Part shown: one piece after another, positions 1 to 8,213 of the stretch
Layout of the letters: every line of letters begins with the position of its first letter
Position numbering within the stretch: position 1 is the first letter of the stretch
Origin: Paucidesulfovibrio longus DSM 6739
Lineage (GTDB): Bacteria > Desulfobacterota > Desulfovibrionia > Desulfovibrionales > Desulfovibrionaceae
Assembly (NCBI RefSeq): GCF_000420485.1
Contig: NZ_ATVA01000019.1
Span: forward strand, 1-64,000
Length of the DNA stretch: 64,000 nt
Direction: 5' to 3'
Made by a program: the position numbers and the translations under genes
The notes under the pieces: model-generated
Database searches by the model: none
The model's input: the letters and a program-made list of their open reading frames with translations, nothing else
What the model was told of the DNA's origin: nothing

Positions 1-45
1 TACCTATTCCAAAATCGTGTTTAGTCTTGCGGAGATCCCACAGGA

Positions 46-621
46 ATGCGCTATCGCCCCACAACCCGACGACCGATGTCCGGTCTGGGCATTGCAGAAG
101 GCCACGTCTTGGAAGACCAGCGCGACGACCAGGGACAACCCATTCAAATTCTTCTGCATATGGACCATATCGGCAGTGTGCGTATGGTTGAATTCCCGAC
201 CGAAGGCATGGTAAAGGAAATCCTGTACGACTGGGATACGGGACGGGTCCGCTTCGGCTGGCGGGATTACGATCCGGATACCGGACGCTTCACAGCCAAA
301 GACCCCATCGGCGCTGCTGGAGGGGATTCGGAATGGTATGGGTATTGTTCGGATGATCCAGTCAATGGGCGGGATCCGCAGGGGTTGGAGACGAATTCAA
401 CGCAAGAACGAACTTGCGAGGAAAAAAATCCATACTGCAAAGGGAACGAATGTACGGAAGAATGCCAAGTCACAGGCACGTACCAACCGATTACTGAGAG
501 AGACGCTCGTGAGATACTGGAGTTTCCAATACCGGTGACTCTTGGATCAGGAGTGGGCTTGAGGCAATCTTTGGCAAGAAATCATCTGATGAGTAGCCCA
601 TCGATCAATTTCAAGAAATAA
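46..621 (+). CDS. RHS-repeat core C-terminal fragment with short variable tip (partial, likely decayed)
   Basis: This is the end of an RHS/YD-repeat polymorphic toxin. The core motif is clear around residues 40-115: DHIGSVRM, GWRDYDPDTGRFTAKDP and WYGYCSDDPVNGRDPQGL. After the core comes an unrecognised, cysteine-containing tip of about 78 residues, the usual position of the toxin domain. The frame closes upstream at a TAG at 22-24, so the long N-terminal repeat region is not continuous with it here. Desulfovibrio RHS cores normally carry about 23-25 residues (YD-x-FGN...GFAGGLHD) between EILYD and WDTG. Here the two are joined directly, so the core is internally deleted in frame. Probably an orphan or displaced tip rather than a full toxin. 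Family call is firm; activity is doubtful. Confidence 0.75.
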   Translation: MRYRPTTRRPMSGLGIAEGHVLEDQRDDQGQPIQILLHMDHIGSVRMVEFPTEGMVKEILYDWDTGRVRFGWRDYDPDTGRFTAKDPIGAAGGDSEWYGYCSDDPVNGRDPQGLETNSTQERTCEEKNPYCKGNECTEECQVTGTYQPITERDAREILEFPIPVTLGSGVGLRQSLARNHLMSSPSINFKK

Positions 622-626
622 AATAT

Positions 627-980
627 ATGCTGAAAAAATACCTGTTCACGATAGAAGTGCTTGTAAGTGTTAAGGCGGTTTTCCTCCTGCCGCATCTCTA
701 TACCCTCTTTGCCATGGGGCCATTACTTTTTTGGGCAAGGATAGTCGATAGTGCTTTCATTTTTCCAACTGCATACTATGCGCTCAAGGGGAAAAAAGTA
801 GCGCTTACTGGAGTAGCAATTTATCTACTGGCCATATACGCGCATGATTTATACATTAATGTGTTCATAGGATCTATGCCTCCGTTTCTAAAGGCATACC
901 GAGTGTTGCTTGCGCTTTACTTTTTCACAGGTGCGGCACTCATGCTTCGGGATGTTTTTCATAAATCTTCAACAGAATAG
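627..980 (+). CDS. small integral membrane protein, candidate immunity protein for the RHS tip
   Basis: A protein of 117 residues with about four hydrophobic segments (roughly residues 6-25, 29-50, 58-78 and 88-108). It starts five bases after the RHS fragment stops, so the two are very likely co-transcribed. Base composition is clearly more AT-rich than the housekeeping genes of the window, as is usual for recently exchanged toxin-immunity cassettes. No family is recognised. The position immediately 3' of an RHS tip is where immunity genes lie, and a membrane immunity protein would fit a tip acting at the inner membrane. That role is inferred from context only. Confidence 0.55.
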   Translation: MLKKYLFTIEVLVSVKAVFLLPHLYTLFAMGPLLFWARIVDSAFIFPTAYYALKGKKVALTGVAIYLLAIYAHDLYINVFIGSMPPFLKAYRVLLALYFFTGAALMLRDVFHKSSTE

Positions 981-990
981 AATGCTTTCT

Positions 991-1019
991 TGCCCCGGTG
1001 TCAGATCCTCACCGGGGCA
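991..1019 (+). terminator. hairpin after the RHS/membrane-protein pair
   Basis: Perfect 10-bp inverted repeat (991-1000 TGCCCCGGTG with 1010-1019 CACCGGGGCA) and a 9-base loop, eleven bases after the stop of the membrane-protein gene. There is no T-run, so it may be a weak terminator or a processing hairpin. Confidence 0.45.
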
Positions 1020-1082
1020 CTCCTCGGCATGTTAATCCAACGTGCTGCTCGTTGACTTGAGCTCTTGCTGGTTGAAGTTTTC

Positions 1083-1239
1083 TCTTACCGTGACGCAACG
1101 AACAACTTAGACGTGGTGGACATAAATCCGCACGACTTCTTCGGCAATGTCGTGAAAGACGGCAACCCGTACTTGCGCTCGCCCCTCGGCCTCCATCACA
1201 TATTATGACGGCGGCCTGCACGACTGGGATACCGGGCCT
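1083..1239 (+). pseudogene. decayed RHS core remnant
   Basis: Reading from 1083 gives a segment with VVDINPHDFFGN followed by VVKDGNPYLRSPLGL, then a stop. A one-base shift at about 1200 continues as YYDGGLHDWDTGP. Together these match the RHS core stretch between EILYDxFGN and GGLHDxDTG. This is the stretch missing from the RHS fragment at 46-621. No start codon or ribosome site is visible, and the remnant runs into the 3' end of the lon-like gene on the other strand. It is a broken second RHS copy left at the edge of the locus. Confidence 0.6.
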
Positions 1240-1248
1240 TATCTCCCG

Positions 1249-3363
1249 TCAGGACACCTCGGCAGACGCGACCCGTTCCGTCTCCGGCAGCAAAGCCAGC
1301 TCCGCGGCCTGCTCCATGCTCTCCACCAGCTTCACGTCCAGGGCGGCCAGCACTTCCGGCTCCACGCCCTCCACGGCCCCGGCGCACCCGGCAGGCAGCA
1401 GCACCGTGGCAAAGCCCGCCTGCACAGCGGCCATGAGCTTCTCGCGCACGCCGCCCACGGGCAGCACCTCGCCCAGGAGCGAAAGCTCCCCGCTCACGGC
1501 CACGTCCGGGCGCACCGGGCGGCCCGTAAGCAGCGAGAGCAGGGCCAGGGTGATGGTCACGCCCGCGGAAGGCCCCTCCTTGCTCACGGCTCCGGCGGGA
1601 ATATGCACGTGGATGTCGGATGATTCGTAGAAATCGGCAGGGATGCCGTATTGCGCGGCGCAGCTGCGGATGTAGCTCAGGCCCGTGCGCGCGGACTCGC
1701 GCAGCACCTCGCCAAGAGAGCCCGTGAGCATCAATTGCTGGTTGCCTGGCATGCGCGCGGCTTCCACGAGAATGATCTCGCCGCCGTTCTCGGTCCAGGC
1801 CAGACCCGCGGCCAGGCCCACGCGCGGCTTGGTCCGGGCCGAGGCGCGGAAATGGGGCGAAGGTCCGAGCAGACGCTCCACGTCCTCGGCGCTCACGCTG
1901 ATGCCTTCGGGTCCGGGATTCTTTTCGAGCACCTGGCGGGCCAGCTTGCGGCAAAGCGAGGCCACCTGCCGCTCCAGCCCGCGCAGCCCGGCCTCGCGGG
2001 TATAGTCGGCCACGATCTTGCGCACGGCCTCCGGCTCGAACCGGACCTCGCCCGGCTCCAGGCCATGCTGGCGAAGCTGCTCCGGCACGAGGTGGCGCAC
2101 CGCGATCTCGGCCTTCTCGTCCGGGGTGTAGCTGGTGAACTCGATGACCTCCATGCGGTCGCGCAGGGGACCGGGCAGCCGCTCCACGACGTTGGCCGTG
2201 GCGATGAACATGGCCCCGGAAAGATCGAAGGGCAGGCCCAGGTAGTGGTCGCCGAAGGCCGCGTTCTGCTCCGGGTCGAGGATTTCGAGCAGCACCGAAG
2301 CCGCGTCACCCTGAAAGTCCTGGACCACCTTGTCCATCTCGTCGAGCATGATCACCGGGTTGCGCGCCCCGGCCTTGACCACGCCCTGAAGGATGCGGCC
2401 CGGCATGGATCCCACATAGGTGCGCCTGTGGCCGCGCAGCTCGGCCTCGTCGCGCAGGCCGGCCAGGGAAAGCCGGAAGAACTTGCGGCCCAGGGCCTCG
2501 GCAATGGCCTTGCCGATGGAGGTCTTGCCCGTGCCCGGAGGCCCGGAAAAGCAGAGCACCGGCCCGCGCAAAAAGCGCGCCCGCCCGCTGCGCAGCAACA
2601 GCTCGTCCACATGCGCCCGCAGCTTGGTCAGGTTCACGGGCTTGCTCAGATATTGATCCGCGCCCTGCCGCATGGCCGTGACAGCGCTCTTCACCGTGGC
2701 ATAGCCCGTGAGCATGATCACTCCGGTGTCGGGCCAGCCCTTGCGCAGTTCCTGGAGCAGCTCCAGCCCGTCCATGCGTTCCATCTTCAAGTCCGTGACC
2801 ACCACGTCCGCAGGCTGCTCGCGCATGGCCTCCAGCGCTTCCAGGCCGTTGGACACGGCGCGGACCTCGTGTCCGTCCTTCTCGAAGACGATGGTCAGGT
2901 TCTCGCGGGCAATGGCCTCGTCGTCCGCGAGCAGAATTCTGGCCTGGCGGCGGCTGCGCAGGCTCTTCACGGCGAGGAACTCCAGGATGCGCTCCTTGAC
3001 GCGGCCCAGTCCGAAGTGGCGCGCGTCGAGCAGGGCCGAAGCCCGCTCCAGGTCCAGGTCGTCCTTGGTGCTCACGTTCCAGGGCAGGGAAAGCAAAAAT
3101 TCAAGATAGTTGCAGCTCAGCGCGTATTCCGGGGAGGAGCGGTCCACCTTGGCCAGCCGCTCGCACTCGTCCCGCGCCGCAGAGCGCGCGTGGGCCGGAA
3201 GCCCCGCGGACTCGACGCGGGCGCGCAGATCCTCCAACACGGGATCCTGTTCCGGCAGACGCTCCAACCGTTCGCTGCGCGGCGAAGCATCCGCCTTGTC
3301 CGTCCGCTCCGCCGCCGACGCAGGCGCGGCCTGCTCCTCGCTCTTTCTCCAGAACCAGCTCAT
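1249..3363 (-). CDS. Lon-type ATP-dependent protease with an internal response-regulator receiver domain
   Basis: 704 residues. The usual N-terminal LON substrate domain is missing; the protein begins near the linker helix before NYLEFLLSLPWN. After VKERILEFLAVKSLR, where a normal Lon goes straight to its Walker A, a complete receiver domain (about 140-257) is inserted. It has acidic D147/D148, phospho-acceptor D191 in VVVTDLKM, the LTGYA threonine and K241 in LSKP. The AAA+ module follows (Walker A GPPGTGKT at 274-281, Walker B MLDEMDK), then the S16 protease with the Ser599/Lys642 dyad in KEGPSAG and REKLMAA. The 43-residue Ser-Lys spacing equals that of classical Lon. Phosphorylation probably gates ATPase or proteolysis, which is inferred. 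No histidine kinase is adjacent. The housekeeping Lon is presumably encoded elsewhere. Confidence 0.93.
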   Translation of the reverse strand: MSWFWRKSEEQAAPASAAERTDKADASPRSERLERLPEQDPVLEDLRARVESAGLPAHARSAARDECERLAKVDRSSPEYALSCNYLEFLLSLPWNVSTKDDLDLERASALLDARHFGLGRVKERILEFLAVKSLRSRRQARILLADDEAIARENLTIVFEKDGHEVRAVSNGLEALEAMREQPADVVVTDLKMERMDGLELLQELRKGWPDTGVIMLTGYATVKSAVTAMRQGADQYLSKPVNLTKLRAHVDELLLRSGRARFLRGPVLCFSGPPGTGKTSIGKAIAEALGRKFFRLSLAGLRDEAELRGHRRTYVGSMPGRILQGVVKAGARNPVIMLDEMDKVVQDFQGDAASVLLEILDPEQNAAFGDHYLGLPFDLSGAMFIATANVVERLPGPLRDRMEVIEFTSYTPDEKAEIAVRHLVPEQLRQHGLEPGEVRFEPEAVRKIVADYTREAGLRGLERQVASLCRKLARQVLEKNPGPEGISVSAEDVERLLGPSPHFRASARTKPRVGLAAGLAWTENGGEIILVEAARMPGNQQLMLTGSLGEVLRESARTGLSYIRSCAAQYGIPADFYESSDIHVHIPAGAVSKEGPSAGVTITLALLSLLTGRPVRPDVAVSGELSLLGEVLPVGGVREKLMAAVQAGFATVLLPAGCAGAVEGVEPEVLAALDVKLVESMEQAAELALLPETERVASAEVS

Positions 3364-3453
3364 GCTGCCGACCTCCCGCCGCTTTATCCGTTGCTGCGCA
3401 TGCCGCCTCGGCCCCCTCTCCGCCGGAGGCGGCGTCTGATGCCGCCGATAGTC

Positions 3454-3482
3454 TGGATAGCACGCTGTTCACGGGGTGTTAA
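3454..3482 (-). promoter_or_regulatory. possible sigma-70 promoter of the REC-Lon gene
   Basis: On the minus strand TTAACA (3482-3477), a 17-base spacer and TATCCA (3459-3454), placing a start about 80 bases upstream of the ATG at 3363. The match is moderate. Confidence 0.3.
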
Positions 3483-3701
3483 CATTGCACATTGCAACAG
3501 GCGAAAACCAACCTGAAAGCCTCCCTCCCGCAGACATGGCAGCGGCCTCCTCAGACGAGGCCAATAACAGCTCAACACGCCGTATTGTTTGGTTTTAATC
3601 CGAAAAAGATTTCGAGAAAAGTTTCCCAAGCAGGGCAAATCCCGTGTCCAGCTCCTGCTTCGCGCGCTGGAATCGCCTTTTTGCGGGCCTTGGTTTCAAT
3701 C

Positions 3702-3790
3702 TGCAACACCGATTATGCAACACGTCATTGATGCTGTAATTTAAGGATTTTTATTTTCAAGGGCTGCAACACCGTTACGATCTGCAACGC
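3702..3790 (+). repeat. paired TGCAAC direct repeats, candidate activator-binding sites
   Basis: Two 25-base units, each with two TGCAAC boxes: TGCAACACCG at 3702 with TGCAACACG at 3716, and TGCAACACCG at 3765 with TGCAAC at 3783. The units start 63 bp apart (six helical turns) and lie about 100-190 bp upstream of the predicted sigma-54 start, the normal place for enhancer-protein sites. Function is inferred from placement. Confidence 0.5.
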
Positions 3791-3863
3791 AAAACCGCCC
3801 CCCCCTGACGCGCATATTTCCCGCAGGGCAGGAATCCGTGGAATTATAAGGCCTGCCGGGTCT

Positions 3864-3879
3864 TGGCACGGCTCTTGAT
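3864..3879 (+). promoter_or_regulatory. sigma-54 (-24/-12) promoter of the stress-protein/SLC13/NhaB operon
   Basis: TGGCACG, four bases, then TTGAT. It matches the consensus TGGCACRNNNNTTGCW at every fixed base except the last C of TTGC. Predicted start near 3890, about 20 bases before the ATG at 3911, with the ribosome site GGGAGG in between. Confidence 0.6.
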
Positions 3880-3910
3880 ATTTTCAGGGCAAAACACAGG
3901 GAGGCTCCCC

Positions 3911-4528
3911 ATGAACATCGGCAAGACGGCCAGAAGACTTTTCAACGGGCACTACGAGACCATGGCGACCGACCATTGCAACACCTGCCACGTGGGAACG
4001 TGGTTCATCAATCGCCAGCAGCACCTGGCCGAAGAAGCAGGAGGGTTCAAGTTGAAGACTTTATTCGACCGCTTCCGAAACAAGGGCCGCGCTTCCGCCA
4101 CCAAGAAGGCCGCCACCCCCGCCGCCGCCAGAACCGCGACCCAGACCGTCGCGGCTCCCCGCGCCGCCTGCAAGATCCTCGTGGTCAGCAAGGGCACGTC
4201 CTTCTCCAACGAAGTCATGGAATACGCCATCGACATGGCCTCCAAGACCAGAAGCTCGCTGGTCGCCCTGAACCTGGACGAGAACGGACACAATTTCTCC
4301 CAGTTCGAGAACACCTGCGCCTCCAACATCGACGGCTTTTCCTGCCGCGCGGCCGAGGCCGGGCTCCGCTTCAACCATCTGGTGCGTTCCGGCGCCGAGG
4401 ACCACGTCGTCGCCGATCTGCACAAGGAAGATTCCGAGTTCCGCTACGTCATGAACGACGTCGTCAGCGAGTCCTCCACGAGCCGCTCCATTCCCGTCTA
4501 CACCCGCGCCACCCTGCGCGTCCGGTAG
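3911..4528 (+). CDS. universal-stress-protein-like protein with N-terminal CxxCH motif
   Basis: 205 residues from the ATG after GGGAGG. The N-terminal 30 residues contain DHCNTCHVGTW, a CxxCH motif. There is no signal peptide, so this is more likely a metal-binding site than a covalent heme site. A basic Ala/Lys-rich linker (about 55-80) leads to a Usp/HUP-fold domain (about 85-170: KILVVSKGTSFSNEVMEYAIDMA). The normal Usp nucleotide motif GxxGxxG is not evident, so it may be of the non-ATP-binding type. It heads a likely operon with an SLC13/RCK permease and NhaB, suggesting a regulatory role in ion or anion transport. The overall call rests on the domain. Confidence 0.7.
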   Translation: MNIGKTARRLFNGHYETMATDHCNTCHVGTWFINRQQHLAEEAGGFKLKTLFDRFRNKGRASATKKAATPAAARTATQTVAAPRAACKILVVSKGTSFSNEVMEYAIDMASKTRSSLVALNLDENGHNFSQFENTCASNIDGFSCRAAEAGLRFNHLVRSGAEDHVVADLHKEDSEFRYVMNDVVSESSTSRSIPVYTRATLRVR

Positions 4529-4583
4529 ACGCACTCCCACTCACGCGACCGCTCCAGCACGAACACACGCAAGGGTAGACTCC

Positions 4584-6383
4584 ATGACGCCTGAAATCAT
4601 CACCGTAATGGCCATCCTCGCCTTCGCCGTCCTGCTCTTCATCTTCGAATGGGTCCGGGTGGACGTTGTCGGCATCATCATGATGGTGCTTTTGCCTCTT
4701 CTCGGACTCGTGACGCCCAAGCAGGCCATCAGCGGCCTGAGCAGCAACGCGGTCGTCTCCATCATCGCCGTCATCATCATCGGCGCGGGCCTGGACAAGA
4801 CCGGCGTCATGAACAGCATGGCCAGGATCATCCTGCGCTTCGCCGGAAAAAGCGAAACCCGGATCATGACGCTCATCGCGGGCACCGTGGCGTTCATCTC
4901 CGGGTTCATGCAGAACATCGGGGCGGCGGCGCTCTTCCTGCCCGCGGCCAAGCGCATCGGCAACCAGACCGGCGTTCCCGTTCCCCGGCTGCTCATGCCC
5001 ATGGGCTTCTGCGCCATCATCGGCGGCTGCCTGACCCTGGTCGGTTCCAGCCCGCTGATCCTGCTCAACGACCTCATGGTCGTGGGCGGCAAGCACTACG
5101 ACCCCTTCGGGCTCTTCGGGGTCACGCCCATCGGCGTGCTGCTGGTGGTTGCGGCCCTGATCTACTTCGCGGTCTTCGGACGCTTCATCCTGCCGAGCAA
5201 GAGCGAAGAGGACCAGAGCGGTCCCATGTCCTCCATCCTGGCCGCCACGTACGGCGGCCTCGGCTCCCTCTTCGAGCTGCACGTTCCCGAAGGCTGGGAA
5301 GGCTCGCGCAGGCTCACGGCCCTGGAGCTGCGGCCCATCTACTTCTGCACCGTGGTGGCCATCGCCCGCGACAAGGGGCGCACCCACCTCTTCGCCCCCG
5401 GTCCCGACATGGACATCAAGCCCGGCGACGACCTCGTGGTCGTCGGCCCGCACGAATTCGCCGAGCGCATGGCCGAGGATCTCGGCTGGGAGCTGCGGCC
5501 GGAGCTGATCTCCTTCGCCGAGGAGCTTTCCCCGAACAACGCGGGCATCATGGAAGGCATCGTCACCCCCCGGTCCGAGCTGGTGGGCAAGACCCTGGCC
5601 ACCCTGCACCTGCGCGACCGGCTCCAGGTTTCGCCCCTGGCCATCTTCCGGGGCGAGAAGATCTTCATCAGCGGTCTCGTGGACATGGTCATCCGCCCCG
5701 GAGACGCCCTGCTCCTGCACGGCCGCTGGGAGATGTTCCACCTGCTCAAGGACAAGCCGGACCTCGTGTTCACGGAAGCCGTCAAGGGCGAAATCCTGCG
5801 CACGGAAAAGGCCAAGGTCGCCCTGTTCTGGCTGGCCGTTTCCCTGGTGCTCATCCTCGGCCTGCACATTCAGCTCTCCATCGCGCTGCTCACGGGCGCG
5901 CTGGGCATGGTCCTGACCAAGGTCATGACCATCGACGAGGCCTACCAATCCGTGGACTGGATGACCGTCTTCCTCCTGGGCGGCCTGATTCCGCTGGGCA
6001 TGGCCTTCGAAAACACGGGCGCGGCCAAGTTTATCGCCGACACGATCATGGCGGCCCTGGGCACCCCAAGCCCGCTGCTGCTGCTCACGGTCATCGGCAT
6101 CCTGACCTCGTTCTTCACCCTGGTCGCCTCCAACGTGGGCGCCACGGTGCTGCTGGTTCCGCTGTCCATGAACATGGCCCTCAACGCCGGGGTGGACCCG
6201 CGCGTGGCCGCGCTGACCGTTGCCGTGGCCGCCTCGAACACGTTCGTTCTGCCGACGCACCAGGTCAACGCCCTGATCATGCGTCCCGGCGGATACCGGA
6301 CCATCGACTACGTGCGCTCCGGAGCAGGCATGACGGTCATCTATATGGTCGTGATGATTTCGGCGCTCATGTTTTTCTACTAG
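4584..6383 (+). CDS. SLC13/DASS-type permease with two RCK_C (TrkA-C) domains
   Basis: 599 residues. N-terminal membrane segments run to about residue 215. A cytoplasmic insert (about 225-400) contains two TrkA-C-like regulatory domains, seen as DIKPGDDLVVVGPHEF and VIRPGDALLLHGRWE. A second membrane half follows to the C-terminus, ending ISALMFFY. This is the layout of the SLC13 permeases with RCK_C inserts (ArsB/NhaD superfamily), which take up dicarboxylates, sulfate or similar anions with sodium. The substrate cannot be read from sequence; sulfate is attractive in a sulfate reducer. RCK_C domains usually bind small ligands and gate transport. It follows the Usp gene by 55 bp and precedes nhaB. 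Confidence 0.85.
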   Translation: MTPEIITVMAILAFAVLLFIFEWVRVDVVGIIMMVLLPLLGLVTPKQAISGLSSNAVVSIIAVIIIGAGLDKTGVMNSMARIILRFAGKSETRIMTLIAGTVAFISGFMQNIGAAALFLPAAKRIGNQTGVPVPRLLMPMGFCAIIGGCLTLVGSSPLILLNDLMVVGGKHYDPFGLFGVTPIGVLLVVAALIYFAVFGRFILPSKSEEDQSGPMSSILAATYGGLGSLFELHVPEGWEGSRRLTALELRPIYFCTVVAIARDKGRTHLFAPGPDMDIKPGDDLVVVGPHEFAERMAEDLGWELRPELISFAEELSPNNAGIMEGIVTPRSELVGKTLATLHLRDRLQVSPLAIFRGEKIFISGLVDMVIRPGDALLLHGRWEMFHLLKDKPDLVFTEAVKGEILRTEKAKVALFWLAVSLVLILGLHIQLSIALLTGALGMVLTKVMTIDEAYQSVDWMTVFLLGGLIPLGMAFENTGAAKFIADTIMAALGTPSPLLLLTVIGILTSFFTLVASNVGATVLLVPLSMNMALNAGVDPRVAALTVAVAASNTFVLPTHQVNALIMRPGGYRTIDYVRSGAGMTVIYMVVMISALMFFY

Positions 6384-6410
6384 AATCGTAAGCTTCGCAG
6401 TCGTAGAATC

Positions 6411-6450
6411 CCCTCCGCCCGGCGACCACGAGAATTCGCCGGACGGGGGG
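6411..6450 (+). other. intergenic hairpin between permease and nhaB
   Basis: Inverted repeat with 15-base arms (6411-6425 and 6436-6450, two mismatches) and a 10-base loop, with no T-run. It may stabilise or uncouple parts of a shared mRNA rather than end it. Confidence 0.45.
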
Positions 6451-6523
6451 GAATGCGCCTTCGAGCCCCCTCGGCGGTTCAAGGCAAGGTCATCCTGATC
6501 CCGTTTTCAAGGAGAATGAAACA

Positions 6524-8146
6524 ATGCAGCCCACGCTTGCGCAATCGTTCAGCAGAAACTTTCTCGGCAACGCCCCGGTCTGGTACAAACAGGTCATCCT
6601 GGGTTTTCTCATCCTCAACCCTCTGCTTCTGCTGACCACCACGCCCTTTGTGGCGGGGTGGGCGCTCATAGCCGAATTCATCTTCACCCTGGCCATGGCC
6701 CTGAAGTGCTACCCGCTGCCCGCGGGCGGCCTGCTGGCCATCGAGGCCGTGATCATGGGCATGACCTCTTCCGAGATGGTCTACCATGAGGCGCTCAAGA
6801 ACTTCGAAGTCATCCTGCTCCTGATCTTCATGGTCGCGGGCATCTATTTCATGAAGGACTTCCTCCAGTTCACCTTCACGCGCATCCTGGTCCAGATCCG
6901 CTCCAAAAAGCTCATCGCCCTGCTCTTCTGCCTGGCGGGCGCCTTCTTGTCCGCGTTCCTGGACGCCCTGACCGTCACCGCCGTGATCATGGCCGTGGCC
7001 TACGGGTTCTACAACGTCTACCATCGCTACGCCTCGGGCGCGGCCATGCAGGACACCCACGACCTCGGCGACGACAACAAGGTCGCGGAACAGGCCCGGG
7101 CCGACCTGCTCGAATTCCGCGCCTTCCTGCGCAACCTCATGATGCACGGCGCGGTGGGCACGGCCCTGGGCGGCGTCTGCACCCTGGTGGGCGAGCCGCA
7201 AAACCTGCTCGTGGGCGGCGAAATGGGCTGGCACTTCGTGCCCTTCCTCATCGAGGTCGCTCCGGTGACCATGCCGGTCCTGGTCGTGGGCCTGCTGACC
7301 TGCCTCGCCGTGGAGCAGTTCCACCTCTTCGGCTACGGCGCCCAGCTTCCCGGCAACATCCGCTCGCTGCTCTTCGAGACCGCGGTGCGCATGGAAGAGG
7401 AACAGGGACGCCAGGGCCAAGCCCGCCTGATCATCCAGGCCCTCACGGGCATCTGGCTCGTGGTCGCCCTGGCCCTGCACCTCGCCGCCGTGGGCATCAT
7501 CGGCCTCTCGGTCATCGTCATCCTCACGTCCATCAACGGCGTGGTCGAGGAGCACCAGCTCGGCAAGGCCTTCGAAGAGGCGCTGCCCTTCACCGCCCTG
7601 CTCGTGGTCTTCTTCGCCATCGTGGCCGTGATCCACGACAACGAACTCTTCGCGCCGATCATCAACTACGTGCTCAGCCTCAAGGGACAGTCCCAGCTCG
7701 CGGCCTACTACGCGGCCAACGGCGTGCTCTCCTCCATTTCGGACAACGTCTTCGTGGCCACGGTCTACATCTCCGAGACCAAGCTGCACTTCATCCAGCT
7801 GCTCGGCGCCATTCCGGACATCGGCATGACCGGCGCGCAGCTCATGGACAAGCTCACCGACCCGCACGTGGCCCGCGCCGACGTGCTGGCCACCCTGCCC
7901 CCGGCGGCGGCGGCCCAGGCCGGACAGCTCATGGCTCACCTGGACAAGCTGGCCGTGGCCATCAACACGGGCACGAACATCCCCAGCGTGGCCACGCCCA
8001 ACGGCCAGGCCGCGTTCCTGTTCCTGCTCACCTCCGCCCTTGCACCCGTCATTCGGCTCTCCTACGGCCGGATGGTGATGCTGGCGCTGCCGTACACCAT
8101 CACCATGTCCCTCACCGGACTGGCGGCCGTGTACTTCTTCCTCTAG
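6524..8146 (+). CDS. nhaB: Na+/H+ antiporter NhaB
   Basis: 540 residues, full length for the family. It follows Escherichia coli NhaB closely through the N-terminal part: [48 protein letters not shown], and the Asp-bearing [12 protein letters not shown] motif that is essential in NhaB. About 12 membrane segments. It exports sodium in exchange for protons at the inner membrane. Placed directly after an SLC13 permease, which normally imports its anion with sodium, NhaB would expel the sodium brought in; this coupling is inferred. Ribosome site AAGGAG upstream. A strong terminator follows. Confidence 0.93.
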   Translation: MQPTLAQSFSRNFLGNAPVWYKQVILGFLILNPLLLLTTTPFVAGWALIAEFIFTLAMALKCYPLPAGGLLAIEAVIMGMTSSEMVYHEALKNFEVILLLIFMVAGIYFMKDFLQFTFTRILVQIRSKKLIALLFCLAGAFLSAFLDALTVTAVIMAVAYGFYNVYHRYASGAAMQDTHDLGDDNKVAEQARADLLEFRAFLRNLMMHGAVGTALGGVCTLVGEPQNLLVGGEMGWHFVPFLIEVAPVTMPVLVVGLLTCLAVEQFHLFGYGAQLPGNIRSLLFETAVRMEEEQGRQGQARLIIQALTGIWLVVALALHLAAVGIIGLSVIVILTSINGVVEEHQLGKAFEEALPFTALLVVFFAIVAVIHDNELFAPIINYVLSLKGQSQLAAYYAANGVLSSISDNVFVATVYISETKLHFIQLLGAIPDIGMTGAQLMDKLTDPHVARADVLATLPPAAAAQAGQLMAHLDKLAVAINTGTNIPSVATPNGQAAFLFLLTSALAPVIRLSYGRMVMLALPYTITMSLTGLAAVYFFL

Positions 8147-8165
8147 CGTCCAGCCCCTCATATGG

Positions 8166-8213
8166 CCCGGCCCCGCTGCGTCTGCCCGCGACGCGGGGCC
8201 GGGTCCCTCTTTT
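8166..8213 (+). terminator. rho-independent terminator after nhaB
   Basis: Stem CCCGGCCCCGC (8166-8176) with GCGGGGCCGGG (8193-8203), then TCCCTCTTTT. Lies 20 bp after the nhaB stop. Confidence 0.75.

Larger units (their letters stand above)
3364..3910. other. 547-bp gene-free regulatory region between divergent genes
   Basis: No convincing gene is present. It holds a possible sigma-70 promoter for the Lon-like gene, repeated TGCAAC elements and a sigma-54-type promoter for the stress-protein operon (listed separately). A further TTGCAAC lies at 3492-3498. The part from about 3560 on is markedly more AT-rich than the flanking coding DNA. Confidence 0.6.

Noticed and set aside
1651-3516. Long open frame opposite the Lon gene
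   Set aside because: Composition artefact of GC-rich codon use; protein is His/Gln/Arg-rich without domains, and the opposite strand carries a clear Lon.
3384-3638. 84-residue open frame between lon and the stress-protein operon
   Set aside because: No ribosome site and Arg-rich low-complexity end; it overlaps the likely Lon promoter region.
4464-6482. 672-residue open frame opposite the SLC13 permease gene
   Set aside because: Shadow of the permease; low-complexity Asp/Gly/His/Gln content and no ribosome site.
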